Source: Paenibacillus sp. MSJ-34 (GTDB lineage Bacteria > Bacillota > Bacilli > Paenibacillales > Paenibacillaceae). From it: DNA of 64,000 bases. Made by a program: the position numbers and the translations under genes. The stretch covers positions 33,236 to 97,235 of the forward strand of contig NZ_JAHLPR010000020.1 of NCBI RefSeq assembly GCF_018918005.1. The letters run 5' to 3'. Below, one piece after another: positions 44,867 to 54,271 of the stretch; positions within the stretch are counted from its first letter, which is position 1, and the number at the start of each line of letters is the position of its first letter. A model generated the notes under the pieces. It was not told where the DNA came from. It did no database searches and was given only the letters and a program-made list of their open reading frames with translations.

Positions 44867-45880
44867 TTATTTCTTCAATATATATACGGCAGGTTGGATC
44901 CCCTTAAGACTGAGACGCAACGTTTCCGCACAGGATAAGAAGTATCGTTCCGCAGCGCGGGAGAGCAGCGCTCCGTCCTCGGCAAGGAGAATGGCGCGGC
45001 CGCCTGGCTGAAGCACCCGGGACATTTCCCGCATCAGCTCGCGGTAAAGTCCGTCCAATTCGTTGCGGTCGCCGATTTGCCGTCCGAACGGAACATTGCT
45101 GACGACAATATTGACCGCGCCGCGATCCAACGGGAGATGCCGGGCGTCCCATTGCTCGATTGCGGCCGGTACCGATGCTTTGGCGACTTGCACGGCTTCC
45201 GGCGAGAGATCGCCGCCCCGGATAGATGCGGCGGGATAGGCGAGCCGTTCGCCGACAATCGAGCCGGAACCGCAGCACGGGTCGATGAACCGGTCGCCGG
45301 CGGCTGGGGAAGAGAGCCACACTAACGCATGGGCAACCGTTGGACGGAGCGCCGCAGGCGAGAACAAGCGATCTTTGCCGCGGAATCGAAAGGCAGAATC
45401 CGTTAAACGAAAAGAGAAAAGAGCTTGCTCCCCTTCCAGGTCGAGCCGGAATTCGAACGTGTGATATTCGGGAGACCCTTTCCGCCAGCGCGGATATTGT
45501 TTGGCAATTCCCCGCATGGCCGCATCCGCGGCTTCAAAGCGGCTGAACGTATGCTTGCCTTTGCGGCTTGCGTTGACGATAAAGTTGTCCGGGGCGGAAT
45601 GCAGTCTTTCAACAAATGAAAGATCGGCCGCGGCACAGCTTGCTTCTAAATTCAACAGGCCCGAGCGGTGTAATCCTGCGCGAAATTGGCCGATAACCCG
45701 GTATAAATTGTCTGCCGTCCGCAAGCTCAACAATTGTTCGATGGGTAGATTGGAAACGAACAACACTTTGCCGCGCGTCATTGTTATTCGATGCGCATCT
45801 GCGATTTTACGGCGAATTTCATTCGCCAACACTTCTTCCAGACCCGGAAGCGATGTAGCCATATATTGAATACCGTTCAT
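44867..45880 (-). CDS. THUMP-domain class I SAM-dependent RNA methyltransferase (Trm14/TrmN-like)
   Basis: 337 residues from the ATG at 45880, behind GGAGG. The N-terminal half carries ferredoxin-like and THUMP segments (PGLEEVLANEIRRK, about 10-150); the Rossmann half has motif I FIDPCCGSGSIVGE and the catalytic-type NVPFG in place of NPPY, as in tRNA N2-guanine methyltransferases of the Trm14/THUMPD3 group. The exact RNA target is uncertain. It lies behind a 320-base leader with attenuator features, unusual for a housekeeping tRNA enzyme. Confidence 0.85.
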   Translation of the reverse strand: MNGIQYMATSLPGLEEVLANEIRRKIADAHRITMTRGKVLFVSNLPIEQLLSLRTADNLYRVIGQFRAGLHRSGLLNLEASCAAADLSFVERLHSAPDNFIVNASRKGKHTFSRFEAADAAMRGIAKQYPRWRKGSPEYHTFEFRLDLEGEQALFSFRLTDSAFRFRGKDRLFSPAALRPTVAHALVWLSSPAAGDRFIDPCCGSGSIVGERLAYPAASIRGGDLSPEAVQVAKASVPAAIEQWDARHLPLDRGAVNIVVSNVPFGRQIGDRNELDGLYRELMREMSRVLQPGGRAILLAEDGALLSRAAERYFLSCAETLRLSLKGIQPAVYILKK

Positions 45881-45922
45881 TTGGTTTTCCTCCAATTCAG
45901 TAAGCGGAAAACCGGTTGACGC

Positions 45923-45960
45923 AAAAAAAGCCATAGACGAACTAACGTTCATCTACGGCT
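45923..45960 (-). terminator. Attenuator terminator in the leader of the methyltransferase gene
   Basis: On the minus strand AGCCGTAGATGAAC ... GTTCGTCTATGGCT (one or two G-T type mismatches) is followed by seven T. It lies 42 bases before the start codon and thus within the leader, not after a gene. Its 3' arm is complementary to a segment after the leader ORF. Confidence 0.8.
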
Positions 45961-46131
45961 TGCGACGCAGGAGCAGCGGGCATATGAAATAGACTGCTCT
46001 ATCGTCAGGAAGCAACCGATTGACCGTATTGTGTTCATGACAGAATCGAATCCACAAATCAAGCCATGCGAATATAGACCCGGCTTATCGCCGAATCTGC
46101 TCGGGAGCGCGGATTGCGATATTTAGTTCGT

Positions 46132-46173
46132 TTACGATCGAACTACTGTCAAGAATACGGCCATCATCATCAT
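46132..46173 (-). CDS. Leader peptide ORF upstream of the methyltransferase
   Basis: A 13-codon frame, MMMMAVFLTVVRS, with TAGGAGG nine bases ahead of the first ATG; four consecutive ATG codons open it. Immediately after its stop the bases TAAACGAACTAA (46134 down to 46123) can pair with the 3' arm of the terminator at 45934-45945. This arrangement is that of ribosome-controlled attenuators of antibiotic-resistance genes. Expression of the peptide is inferred, not shown. Confidence 0.6.
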   Translation of the reverse strand: MMMMAVFLTVVRS

Positions 46174-46208
46174 TGCCTGCGTTCCTCCTATAGCTTTTCA
46201 TTAAACTG

Positions 46209-46238
46209 ATGATAAATGAAATCGGTTCAGGATGTCAA
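46209..46238 (-). promoter_or_regulatory. Promoter of the methyltransferase leader
   Basis: On the minus strand TTGACA (46238-46233) and TATCAT (46214-46209), 18-base spacer. It predicts a transcript start near 46202 and a leader of about 320 bases. Confidence 0.7.
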
Positions 46239-46345
46239 GTTCACATCCATCCGACCGGATGCCATGTTCTAAACCCGGATGGATCCGAAGACGCGAACGG
46301 TTTATCCGCTTCTCCGGCAGGATATATTAATGAAAAAAGGGAGCG

Positions 46346-47152
46346 ATGATAAACATGAATCGTATGCCGGAGCAACGCATTCAACTGCACGGGTTTAACA
46401 ATCTCACCAAATCGTTAAGCTTTAATATGTACGACATTTGCTATACGAAGACAAAAGAAGAGCGGAAAGCGTATATCGAATATATCGACGAGCAGTATAA
46501 TGCCGAGAGGTTGACGAACATATTGACGAACGTATCGGAGATGATCGGGGCCCATATCGTTAATGTTGCCAAACAAGACTATATCCCGCAAGGAGCGAGC
46601 GTAACGGTGCTTGTCTCGGAAGGTCCCGTCGTCGAAGTTCCGGCCGATTCTTCGGCGCCGATGCCGGAAGCGGTCGTCATGCAATTGGATAAAAGCCATA
46701 TTACGGTGCATACGTATCCGGAATACCATCCGAGCGAAGGAATCAGCACGTTTCGCGCCGATATCGACGTGTCCACTTGCGGAGAAATATCGCCGCTCAA
46801 AGCGTTGCATTATTTGATCCGGTCGTTCGATACGGATATTATGACGATGGATTATCGGGTTCGGGGATTTACGAGGGATATTAGCGGCCGTAAATTGTTC
46901 GTCGATCACGAGATCGCGTCGATCCAAAATTATATCCCCGAAGACATTATCTCCCAATTCGATATGATCGATGTCAATATTTATCAGGAACATATATTCC
47001 ATACCAAGTGCAAGCTTAGAGAATTCGAACTGGACAATTATTTGTTCGGATATACGAAGGATACGTTAACGGAGGAAGAGCAGAAGGAAATGACCGAAAA
47101 GTTGATGACGGAGATGGATGAAATATTTTATGGAAAGATGCTCGATACGTAG
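46346..47152 (+). CDS. speD: S-adenosylmethionine decarboxylase proenzyme, E. coli (SpeD class 1A) type
   Basis: 268 residues (266 from the alternative ATG at 46355). [13 protein letters not shown] contains the KS bond at which the proenzyme cleaves itself to give the pyruvoyl-serine cofactor. The length and the C-terminal region ([15 protein letters not shown]) are those of the long SpeD type rather than the 120-residue Bacillus SpeH type. It supplies decarboxylated SAM for spermidine. speE is not adjacent. GGGAG lies shortly before the start. Confidence 0.95.
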   Translation: MINMNRMPEQRIQLHGFNNLTKSLSFNMYDICYTKTKEERKAYIEYIDEQYNAERLTNILTNVSEMIGAHIVNVAKQDYIPQGASVTVLVSEGPVVEVPADSSAPMPEAVVMQLDKSHITVHTYPEYHPSEGISTFRADIDVSTCGEISPLKALHYLIRSFDTDIMTMDYRVRGFTRDISGRKLFVDHEIASIQNYIPEDIISQFDMIDVNIYQEHIFHTKCKLREFELDNYLFGYTKDTLTEEEQKEMTEKLMTEMDEIFYGKMLDT

Positions 47153-47161
47153 TGGGAAAAG

Positions 47162-47203
47162 GGAGGCGAGTAAACGCGTTTAAACGTATTCGCCTCTTGG
47201 TTG
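47162..47203 (+). terminator. Terminator of speD
   Basis: GAGGCGAGTAAACGCG/TTTAAACGTATTCGCCTC, followed by TTGGTT. It lies between speD and the convergent MFS gene. Confidence 0.65.
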
Positions 47204-47216
47204 CGGCTGCTTGCCC

Positions 47217-48398
47217 TTATTGATCGGAAGCTTTCGGCGTTCGAATCATGAAGGCGAAAATACTGATGAGTGCGGTAAACACGATCAGCAAATTAAATCC
47301 GTTGCCGATCCCGAAAGCTTCGGACACTTGTCCGATGACGATGCCGACGACGGCTCCGCCAAGTCCCGATGCGACATAGATTAAGCCTTGCAAAGAGCCG
47401 GCTTGCTTCGTCAATTTGGACGCAATGCCTTGCGCCGTCGGGAACAAGACGGACATGGCGAGACCGAACAACATCATGACATAACTGAAGTCGGTCACGA
47501 AGATCCGGCCGGCGATTAATGAAAGCAAGGCAAACAGGGAGAAAGCGATCAGGGTGCGTCTTTCGCCAAGCTTATAGATGATCAATCCGCCTACGAAACG
47601 GCCGATCGTGAACAAGAAAGCGAAACTTGCAATGATATATCCGGCCGTCGCCGCTTTATGAGCGGCATCCATTCCTGCAATGTCAAGCGAAGTATAGAAA
47701 ATCGGGAAGAAATTCAAAAACCCGGCCTCCGCTGCGACATAGAACAGAATGAATAAAATAACGAGTAAAATTTGCCTGTTTTGAAACAATTGCAGGACCG
47801 ATTTTACGGTAACCTTATCTTGCGCTTGAGCGGAGGACGGTTTATCGGGCTTAAAGGACAACAGCGCGAATAGAATGATCGCGATAATCACCGAAACCCC
47901 GAGATAGAAAAAGCGCCAGCTTATATTTTGAGCGAAAATGGCATTTAAGATCAGCGGGGTTACGATCATCCCTACGCCGAACAACGCATTGGCCAAATTA
48001 AAGATGACCCCCGCCCGTTCTTTGAAATAGGTGGGAATGAGGGTAGCGACCGATACGGTCATCGACCCGATGCCAAGCCCGACGATGAGATAAAATCCGA
48101 GAAAGAAAGCGACCGTATACGCGGCGCCTGTCCCGATCAAGCCGATGATCATCAGGACGGTGCCGATTCCCATGGCGAATTTGATGCCTTTGCGGTCCGC
48201 CAAAATGCCGGCGATCAGACTGGCAAGCAAAAATCCGATTTGGAACACGGAAACCATGACACCGACTTGGCTAATATCCAATTGGATATCGTTTTGCACT
48301 TTTTCCAATATAATGCCTTTCGTGTTTTGAATGCCGCCCAGCACGAACATGGTGGCGAAAATCAAAAAGAAGATGATAGGGCGTTGAATTTTTTGCAT
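47217..48398 (-). CDS. MFS transporter, probable sugar or glycoside uptake
   Basis: 393 residues from the ATG at 48398, behind AAAGGA; twelve membrane segments. MFS features include QVGVMVSVFQIGFLLASLIA followed by GILADRKGIKFAMGIG after helix 2. It starts two bases after the stop of the TIM-barrel gene, so the two are coupled. With that gene and the ROK repressor it suggests uptake of a carbohydrate-related compound; the substrate cannot be stated. Confidence 0.88.
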   Translation of the reverse strand: MQKIQRPIIFFLIFATMFVLGGIQNTKGIILEKVQNDIQLDISQVGVMVSVFQIGFLLASLIAGILADRKGIKFAMGIGTVLMIIGLIGTGAAYTVAFFLGFYLIVGLGIGSMTVSVATLIPTYFKERAGVIFNLANALFGVGMIVTPLILNAIFAQNISWRFFYLGVSVIIAIILFALLSFKPDKPSSAQAQDKVTVKSVLQLFQNRQILLVILFILFYVAAEAGFLNFFPIFYTSLDIAGMDAAHKAATAGYIIASFAFLFTIGRFVGGLIIYKLGERRTLIAFSLFALLSLIAGRIFVTDFSYVMMLFGLAMSVLFPTAQGIASKLTKQAGSLQGLIYVASGLGGAVVGIVIGQVSEAFGIGNGFNLLIVFTALISIFAFMIRTPKASDQ

Positions 48399-48400
48399 GG

Positions 48401-49681
48401 TTAGTTCGTTCCTTTCTCTCGATGTCGTTGGATAGCGTCGAACAGCTCGTCTGCGGCCCAGCCGTAGCAATAATAAAGAAGGTCGTCCGCGGCGCTGTTC
48501 TCGCCGGCTTTCACCGCTTCGATCAAATTGTCGGGAGTCAGATTCCACATTTGAATGCCGCTGAAAATACGCGTCCGGGAATCGGACAACTCGCGGACGA
48601 GATTGTTCTGGTCGGCGACGAACCGGATTGGAAATCCTTCGGCCTTAAAGGTTTCATACGATACATCGTACGGCAGGCTAAAGAACGTTTTGAACGCCCG
48701 AAAAGCCGCTTCCCGTTCTTCTTCCGTATGGGCTACATATTCGATCAGGCCTTGCACGTCGGCGCCTCCGCCCAGCTTGTGATAAGGAAAATGCTTCAAA
48801 GCGGGGGAGAGCTTCGTAATGCTTGCATAATTTTGCCCCAGCATCCAACTGTACGCCGGAGGCCATAGATCCAGCCATATCGCAAAGGCGTCGTTCACTT
48901 TTCTAACCCGAGCGATCAGACGTTCTACGAAACCGGATACGCTTTCTTGGCGAAAAGCGATCCAGGACCGGATGTGGGTATTTTGTCCGAAATAAGCGAC
49001 AGCGTCGTCGAAATGTTTATCTTTCAATTGGGCGGCGAAGGTTCGGAGCGACTCTTTTATCGCTTTAACGTCTAAGCCTTGCCCGGTCATTTTGCTTTGG
49101 CAATGGGAGCAGAAGCAAGTCAACAATCCTTTCGGATTGACTTCCTGGCCCGCCCAATCCGGATACCGGATCCGATCGATCATATAGGTAGCGAATCCGT
49201 AACGCTGGTATAAGTCTACGAACGCTTTCTCCCAGAAATCGATCACATCGGGCGCATTCGGGCACAGCCAGTGGGGGATGACATTGCCGTCCACATCCGT
49301 GACCAAATTATTCGCTAGCAACGGCCCTTCAAAATGTCCGTTCAATATATTCAACCAAGGGATGACCTCGAACGGTTCGTCCCGCATGGCGTCCTTGATG
49401 ATCATGAGCGGGTCGCGATCGGCCGACAGGCCGGGTTCTCTGCGTTGATCGAGCCCCGCATTTTCGTAAGAGGGCAAAATCGCATGCATTGTGCCTGTGC
49501 CGTAGACGACCTCGTGTACGGGGTTCCGCGGCAATATTCCGACGGGATAAGGGTTTCTCTCGAAAATCGTATTCACTTCGGGAAAAACGTAGCGTACGTC
49601 TTGCAGCTTTTTCATGTACGAAATAATTTGCGGCATACCTTCATCGACGATATCGTGAGGATGCAATTGAATGCCTGGCAT
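48401..49681 (-). CDS. Probable TIM-barrel glycoside hydrolase-like protein, unknown specificity
   Basis: 426 residues, no signal peptide, so cytoplasmic. Features of putative (beta/alpha)8 glycosidases are FEVIPWLNILNGHFEGPLLA, YMIDRIRYPDWAGQ and LLTCFCSHCQSKM, the latter a CxCxxC group recalling GHL-type and DUF-class barrels with a conserved cysteine cluster. IWLDLWPPAYSWMLGQNYAS is near the end of the barrel. Position between a ROK repressor and an MFS transporter supports action on an imported glycoside. No catalytic acid pair can be assigned with confidence. Confidence 0.7.
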   Translation of the reverse strand: MPGIQLHPHDIVDEGMPQIISYMKKLQDVRYVFPEVNTIFERNPYPVGILPRNPVHEVVYGTGTMHAILPSYENAGLDQRREPGLSADRDPLMIIKDAMRDEPFEVIPWLNILNGHFEGPLLANNLVTDVDGNVIPHWLCPNAPDVIDFWEKAFVDLYQRYGFATYMIDRIRYPDWAGQEVNPKGLLTCFCSHCQSKMTGQGLDVKAIKESLRTFAAQLKDKHFDDAVAYFGQNTHIRSWIAFRQESVSGFVERLIARVRKVNDAFAIWLDLWPPAYSWMLGQNYASITKLSPALKHFPYHKLGGGADVQGLIEYVAHTEEEREAAFRAFKTFFSLPYDVSYETFKAEGFPIRFVADQNNLVRELSDSRTRIFSGIQMWNLTPDNLIEAVKAGENSAADDLLYYCYGWAADELFDAIQRHREKGTN

Positions 49682-49699
49682 GTTGCTACACGCTCCTTC

Positions 49700-50872
49700 T
49701 TAGTATATTTGCTTGTCTTTCATAAATTGCAACGAAGGAAAAGCTTGATTCAATTCTAAAATCGCAATGCCTTGCAAGGCGGAATGATGCTGCATGTTTG
49801 AAATTTCGATGGAGAGGGCGGTTACTCCGGACGTATGAAGACCGACTTTTTCCTTGATCCTGTCGAGCGATATCGATTTCGTCACTCCGCCCATCAGTAC
49901 AATTTTTTCCGGATTCAATACCGCGACAATATTTAGGATTCCCATGGCCAGATGATCTTCGAATCGATCAATGACGTATTTTGCCTGCAAGTTGCCTTGA
50001 GCCGCCAGAATAAATAATTCCTTTGCCGAAATTTTTCGTTGAAATAATGCATAAGCGGCGGCTTCCAGGCCGGACCCCGAACAGATCGTTTCAAAATGTC
50101 CTTTGGCGGACGGATCGTACAATTGATTCGTTTGAAACAACATGTAACCGATTTCGCCGGCGGCGTTGTTGGCGCCTCGTATGACTTTGCCGTCAATCAG
50201 CACGGCGGAACCTAATCCCGTCCCGATCCCGATCAATACCGCGGAGTTTAAGTGCCGGAGCGCTCCCGCATACATTTCGCCGATCAGCGAAGCCCGCACG
50301 TCGTTCTCGATCGCAACGGGTACATGGAACTTATCGGTGAAAAATTGCGCCAATCCGATATTGTTCCAGCCGGGCAAGTTGGGGGAGCCTTCGATGACGA
50401 CGCCCGATGCGGGATCGACGATGCCGGGAGTAGCGATGCTAATAAAGGATAGACGCTGTGGATCCAGCCCCGACCCGCGAATAAAGGCTTCCATATCGGC
50501 CGCCATTTGCTCCAGAAAAGCTTGGCTTGATTCAAGATCATACGTTGCAACCGTTCGTTCGGCCAAGCATTCGCCCGCTAGATTAAACTGCCCGAAATGA
50601 ATCGTCGTTCCGCCTAAGTCGACCGCAATGCCATAAGCCGCGTTTTTGGAAAAATGAAGCTTGGTTCCGCGTTTGCTGACGTCCGCGTCTTCCTTCTCGT
50701 CAAAGATAAGCTTTTCCTCGATGAGCGATTTGACGATATCGGAGACGGTTGCTTTCGTGATTCCGGAATGCTTGGCGATTTCCGTACGCGATATGGGGCC
50801 CATATCTTTAATGATATTCAGTACAATTTCCTTGTTCATTTTGCGGATTGTACTGGGCAGATGTACTTCCAT
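49700..50872 (-). CDS. ROK family transcriptional repressor (XylR/NagC-like)
   Basis: 390 residues. An N-terminal winged helix (RTEIAKHSGITKATVSDIVK) is followed by the ROK sugar-binding domain (GIAVDLGGTTIHFGQFNL, GIGTGLGSAVLIDGKVIRGA). In place of the Cys-rich zinc loop of many ROK proteins it has GHFETICSGSGLEA. It is first in the minus-strand run ROK / TIM-barrel / MFS. Palindromic AGTTTATAAACT sites in its upstream region are plausible operators. The ATG at 50872 has only a weak ribosome binding site; a second at 50839 is possible. Confidence 0.9.
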   Translation of the reverse strand: MEVHLPSTIRKMNKEIVLNIIKDMGPISRTEIAKHSGITKATVSDIVKSLIEEKLIFDEKEDADVSKRGTKLHFSKNAAYGIAVDLGGTTIHFGQFNLAGECLAERTVATYDLESSQAFLEQMAADMEAFIRGSGLDPQRLSFISIATPGIVDPASGVVIEGSPNLPGWNNIGLAQFFTDKFHVPVAIENDVRASLIGEMYAGALRHLNSAVLIGIGTGLGSAVLIDGKVIRGANNAAGEIGYMLFQTNQLYDPSAKGHFETICSGSGLEAAAYALFQRKISAKELFILAAQGNLQAKYVIDRFEDHLAMGILNIVAVLNPEKIVLMGGVTKSISLDRIKEKVGLHTSGVTALSIEISNMQHHSALQGIAILELNQAFPSLQFMKDKQIY

Positions 50873-50912
50873 TGCCTGTAATCACACTTCTTTCTGTCGT
50901 AATTCCACCTCT

Positions 50913-51010
50913 TAAGTTTATAAACTATACTTAAAACAGGGATAAAAAGAAAAAATAAAACAAGATATGCGTTGTAAACGGTTTAATATCTTGATTTAAG
51001 TTTATAAAAC
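50913..51010. promoter_or_regulatory. Two AGTTTATAAA(A)CT operator candidates
   Basis: AGTTTATAAACT at 50915-50926 is a perfect 12-base palindrome, lying inside a wider TTAAGT...ACTTAA dyad. A second copy AGTTTATAAAAC lies at 50999-51010. The AGTTT...AAACT core resembles XylR operators of Bacillus. They flank the promoter region of the ROK gene. Confidence 0.6.
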
Positions 51011-51028
51011 ATCCTTATTTACTTATCG

Positions 51029-51277
51029 TCAATTCCTTTTTTTAGGTTCGGGTTCCGCATCACGGCGAATCATTTTCACGTATTCGCGCGGAAGAAAAGG
51101 CTGCAAGCCTTCGATTCCCTCCTGTTGGCGATAGGATCGGACCGTAATGCTTTCATCCCCCGGCGTAAGCGAGGAAGGCGCAACATAGCGAATACGGACG
51201 TTTCGGTCCAACACCGCTCCTCCGATCACAATCAGCAGGAAAACGACTATGCAAACCGTTATTTTTCGCGATAACAT
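51029..51277 (-). CDS. Small single-pass membrane protein, unknown
   Basis: 82 residues from the ATG at 51277 behind AAAGGAG; a frame extending to 51352 is less likely. One N-terminal membrane helix (ITVCIVVFLLIVIGGAVL) is followed by about 50 polar residues ending in a Lys/Arg-rich tail, so the tail is probably extracellular or the protein a short anchor. No family recognised. It is divergent from the mrp operon. Confidence 0.6.
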   Translation of the reverse strand: MLSRKITVCIVVFLLIVIGGAVLDRNVRIRYVAPSSLTPGDESITVRSYRQQEGIEGLQPFLPREYVKMIRRDAEPEPKKRN

Positions 51278-51413
51278 GGCAGGCGAACGCTCCTTTCCCT
51301 TTAGAGTAATCCCTGGGCGCACGCTTTTTATACGCGATCTGTTCCGAAGCATAATCTTTGGGTATTTTAGGAAGAACTAAGGGATACGAAAAGATTAGTA
51401 AGGAGGGGCGGAT

Positions 51414-54269
51414 TTGTCATTGCTTCATGCCGCGATCATAACGCCTTTCGCGCTTGCTCTATTGGCGCCGCTGCTGTATCGGCGGATGAGGCGCATCCAT
51501 GCGGGCTGGTTCGTATTGCCCGGACCGATCGTATTGTTTGCTTTCTTCCTGAGCCGAATCCCCGCCGTCGCCGCGGGCGGAAATAGGGCCGCAACCGTTC
51601 CATGGATTCCTTCGCTCGGGATCGACCTGACGGTTTATCTCGACGGGCTTGGCTTGTTGTTCGCCTTGCTCATAACCGGAATCGGTTCGCTGGTTGTGTT
51701 GTATTCGATTTATTATTTGGATCAAACCAAAGAAGCGCTGGCGCCGTTCTATGTCTATTTGCTTTTGTTCATGGGCGCGATGCTCGGCGTCGTCTTATCG
51801 GATAATTTGATGGTTTTATACGGCTTTTGGGAATTGACGAGCATCGCTTCGTTTTTGCTGATCGCATTTTGGCATCAAAGAGCGAAGTCGAAATACGGTG
51901 CGCAAAAATCGATGCTCATTACCGTTTTCGGCGGTTTCGCCATGTTCGCCGGATTCCTTCTTTTATACATGATGACGGGCACGTTCAGCTTGAGGGAAAT
52001 TGCCGGGCAACTAGAAGGCATAGCAAGCCATAAGCTGTTCCTTCCCGCGATGCTGCTGATGCTGCTCGGGGCGTTTACGAAATCGGCCCAATTTCCGTTT
52101 CATATTTGGCTCCCGGACGCGATGGAAGCCCCGACTCCGGTCAGCGCCTATTTGCACTCGGCGACGATGGTGAAAGCGGGCCTCTATCTGGTTGCCAGGT
52201 TCAGCCCGATATTCGCCGGACGGGCGGAATGGTTCTGGATCGTCTCGGGTCTGGGATTGGTCACCTTATTGTACGGATCTTACCGGGCGTTTCAACAGAA
52301 GGATTTGAAGGCGATGCTGGCTTTCTCTACGATTAGCCAACTGGGGCTCATTATGTGCTTGCTCGGCCTCGGTTCCGCGTCCGCCTATCACTTGCAAGCG
52401 GGAACGAATCCGCTGATCTATGCCAAAGCGACGATGGCAGCCGTTTTCCATCTGATCAATCATGCTGTGTTCAAAGGAACTTTGTTCATGGTTGCCGGCA
52501 TTGTCGATCACGAGACGGGGACCCGGGATATCCGCAAGCTGGGAGGGCTGATGGCCGTCATGCCGGTCACGTTCTCCGCCGCCCTGGCCGGAACGTTCGC
52601 GATGGCGGGCCTTAACGGTTTTTTGAGCAAGGAGATGTTTTTTACCGCGGCGTTGAATGCGCTGCGGATGGACTTCTGGAATATGCGAACCTGGAGTTTG
52701 GCCTTTCCGGCAATCGCTTGGATCGCCAGCGTGTTTACGTTTTTGTACAGCATGATTTTGCTGTTCCGAACGTTTACGGGCCGATTGCAAGCCGCGAAGC
52801 TGAAGCGGGAGCCGCATGAAGCTCCGTTAGGGATGCTGATTCCTCCGGTCGTTCTCGCTTCGCTTGCCGTCACGTTCGGCCTGTTCCCGAATCTGTTGTC
52901 ATATTCGCTCATCGAGCCGGCGATGTCGTCGATTCTTCCCGGCTTGCCGGGGCAGGGGGAGCGATATCTCGTCTCGATCGATTTATGGCACGGCTTTACG
53001 CCCGAGCTGTGGATGACGATCGGAGTCGTCGCAGTCGGGACCGTCTTGTACCGATTGTACGGCCGGCTGGATGCGATCCATCGCCTTCAAGCGAGCCCCG
53101 GTGCGCTGAATCGGATGTACGATCGCGGGCTTCGGGCGCTGGAGAGTGCGGCGCATCGGCTGACGGGCGCCTATATGACAGGATCCGTCCGCCGTTATTT
53201 GCTGTACATCTTTACGTTTATGATTGCCGCCTTGGCTTTGGCGATGCTCGGCTCGGGCCGGATGATCCGCTACGCGATGTCGGAGCTCGCCCCGGTTTCG
53301 TTGTATGAGACGGTCATCGTCGCTGTTATGATCGTTGCGGCCATGGCCGTGCCGCTTGCGCGAACGCGGCTTGCGGCGATTATCTTCACCGGTGCGATCG
53401 GATATATGGTCACACTGCTGTTCGTTTTATTCCGGGCGCCGGATTTGGCTTTGACCCAAATGATTGTCGAGACGGTATCGGTCACGCTGTTTCTGCTTTG
53501 TTTTTTTCATCTGCCCAAATTAAGCAAAGAAATGACGGCATTACGGTTCAAACTGGCCAATGCGGTCATTGCGGTCGGCGTGGGAGCCGTTGTAACGTTT
53601 CTTGCTTTAGGGGCCGCAGGCGAGCGGAAGTTTCCGTCCATCTCCGATTTTTTTCTTGCAGAAAGCTACCGGTCGGCCGGCGGCAAAAATGTGGTCAACG
53701 TCATTCTCGTCGACTTTCGCGGCTTTGATACGATGCTCGAAATTGTGGTGCTCGGCATCGCTTCGTTGGGAATTTACGCGATGATCAAGCTGCAGATGGA
53801 TTCGCACGCGATGGGACTTCGCGCTCCGGCAAGGAACTTCCGTTATCCGAGAAGCAATGATGTCATTTTGCGGACCATTTCCAAAGTAGCGATTTTCATC
53901 ATTTTAACTTTTTCATTCTATTTGTTCTTCGCCGGGCATAACGAACCGGGAGGCGGATTTATCGGCGCGCTCATGACGGCGGCGGCTTTCGTGCTGTTGT
54001 CCATCGCCTTCGGCATGAATATGTTCCATCTCGTCGTTCCGGTCGACTTCCGCAAAGCGATGGCGTTCGGACTGCTTACGGCGTTTCTGACAGGGATCGG
54101 CTCTTTCGTATTCGGCGCGCCGTTCCTCAGCCATACGTTCGGGCATTTTCACTTGCCGCTATTGGGTGAAACGGAGCTGGCTACGGCGACATTGTTTGAT
54201 TTCGGCGTTTATTTGGCCGTCGTCGGCGTGGCGATGAGCATTATCTTTACGATCGGGAGGGACATCTAG
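51414..54269 (+). CDS. mrpA: Na+/H+ antiporter subunits A and B fused (MrpAB)
   Basis: 951 residues. The first 650 are the proton-pumping MrpA domain related to NuoL (ELTSIASFLLIAFW with the key glutamate; FPFHIWLPDAMEAPTPVSAY). A DUF4040/MbhD-type section follows, and from about residue 818 the sequence is MrpB (ISKVAIFIILTFSFYLFFAG, HNEPGGGFIGALMTAAAF). In Bacillus the A and B subunits are separate; the fusion is the form described for group 2 operons such as those of many proteobacteria. A TTG start at 51414 follows AAGGAGGGG. It is the first gene of a six-gene operon. Confidence 0.93.
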   Translation: MSLLHAAIITPFALALLAPLLYRRMRRIHAGWFVLPGPIVLFAFFLSRIPAVAAGGNRAATVPWIPSLGIDLTVYLDGLGLLFALLITGIGSLVVLYSIYYLDQTKEALAPFYVYLLLFMGAMLGVVLSDNLMVLYGFWELTSIASFLLIAFWHQRAKSKYGAQKSMLITVFGGFAMFAGFLLLYMMTGTFSLREIAGQLEGIASHKLFLPAMLLMLLGAFTKSAQFPFHIWLPDAMEAPTPVSAYLHSATMVKAGLYLVARFSPIFAGRAEWFWIVSGLGLVTLLYGSYRAFQQKDLKAMLAFSTISQLGLIMCLLGLGSASAYHLQAGTNPLIYAKATMAAVFHLINHAVFKGTLFMVAGIVDHETGTRDIRKLGGLMAVMPVTFSAALAGTFAMAGLNGFLSKEMFFTAALNALRMDFWNMRTWSLAFPAIAWIASVFTFLYSMILLFRTFTGRLQAAKLKREPHEAPLGMLIPPVVLASLAVTFGLFPNLLSYSLIEPAMSSILPGLPGQGERYLVSIDLWHGFTPELWMTIGVVAVGTVLYRLYGRLDAIHRLQASPGALNRMYDRGLRALESAAHRLTGAYMTGSVRRYLLYIFTFMIAALALAMLGSGRMIRYAMSELAPVSLYETVIVAVMIVAAMAVPLARTRLAAIIFTGAIGYMVTLLFVLFRAPDLALTQMIVETVSVTLFLLCFFHLPKLSKEMTALRFKLANAVIAVGVGAVVTFLALGAAGERKFPSISDFFLAESYRSAGGKNVVNVILVDFRGFDTMLEIVVLGIASLGIYAMIKLQMDSHAMGLRAPARNFRYPRSNDVILRTISKVAIFIILTFSFYLFFAGHNEPGGGFIGALMTAAAFVLLSIAFGMNMFHLVVPVDFRKAMAFGLLTAFLTGIGSFVFGAPFLSHTFGHFHLPLLGETELATATLFDFGVYLAVVGVAMSIIFTIGRDI

Positions 54270-54271
54270 TT

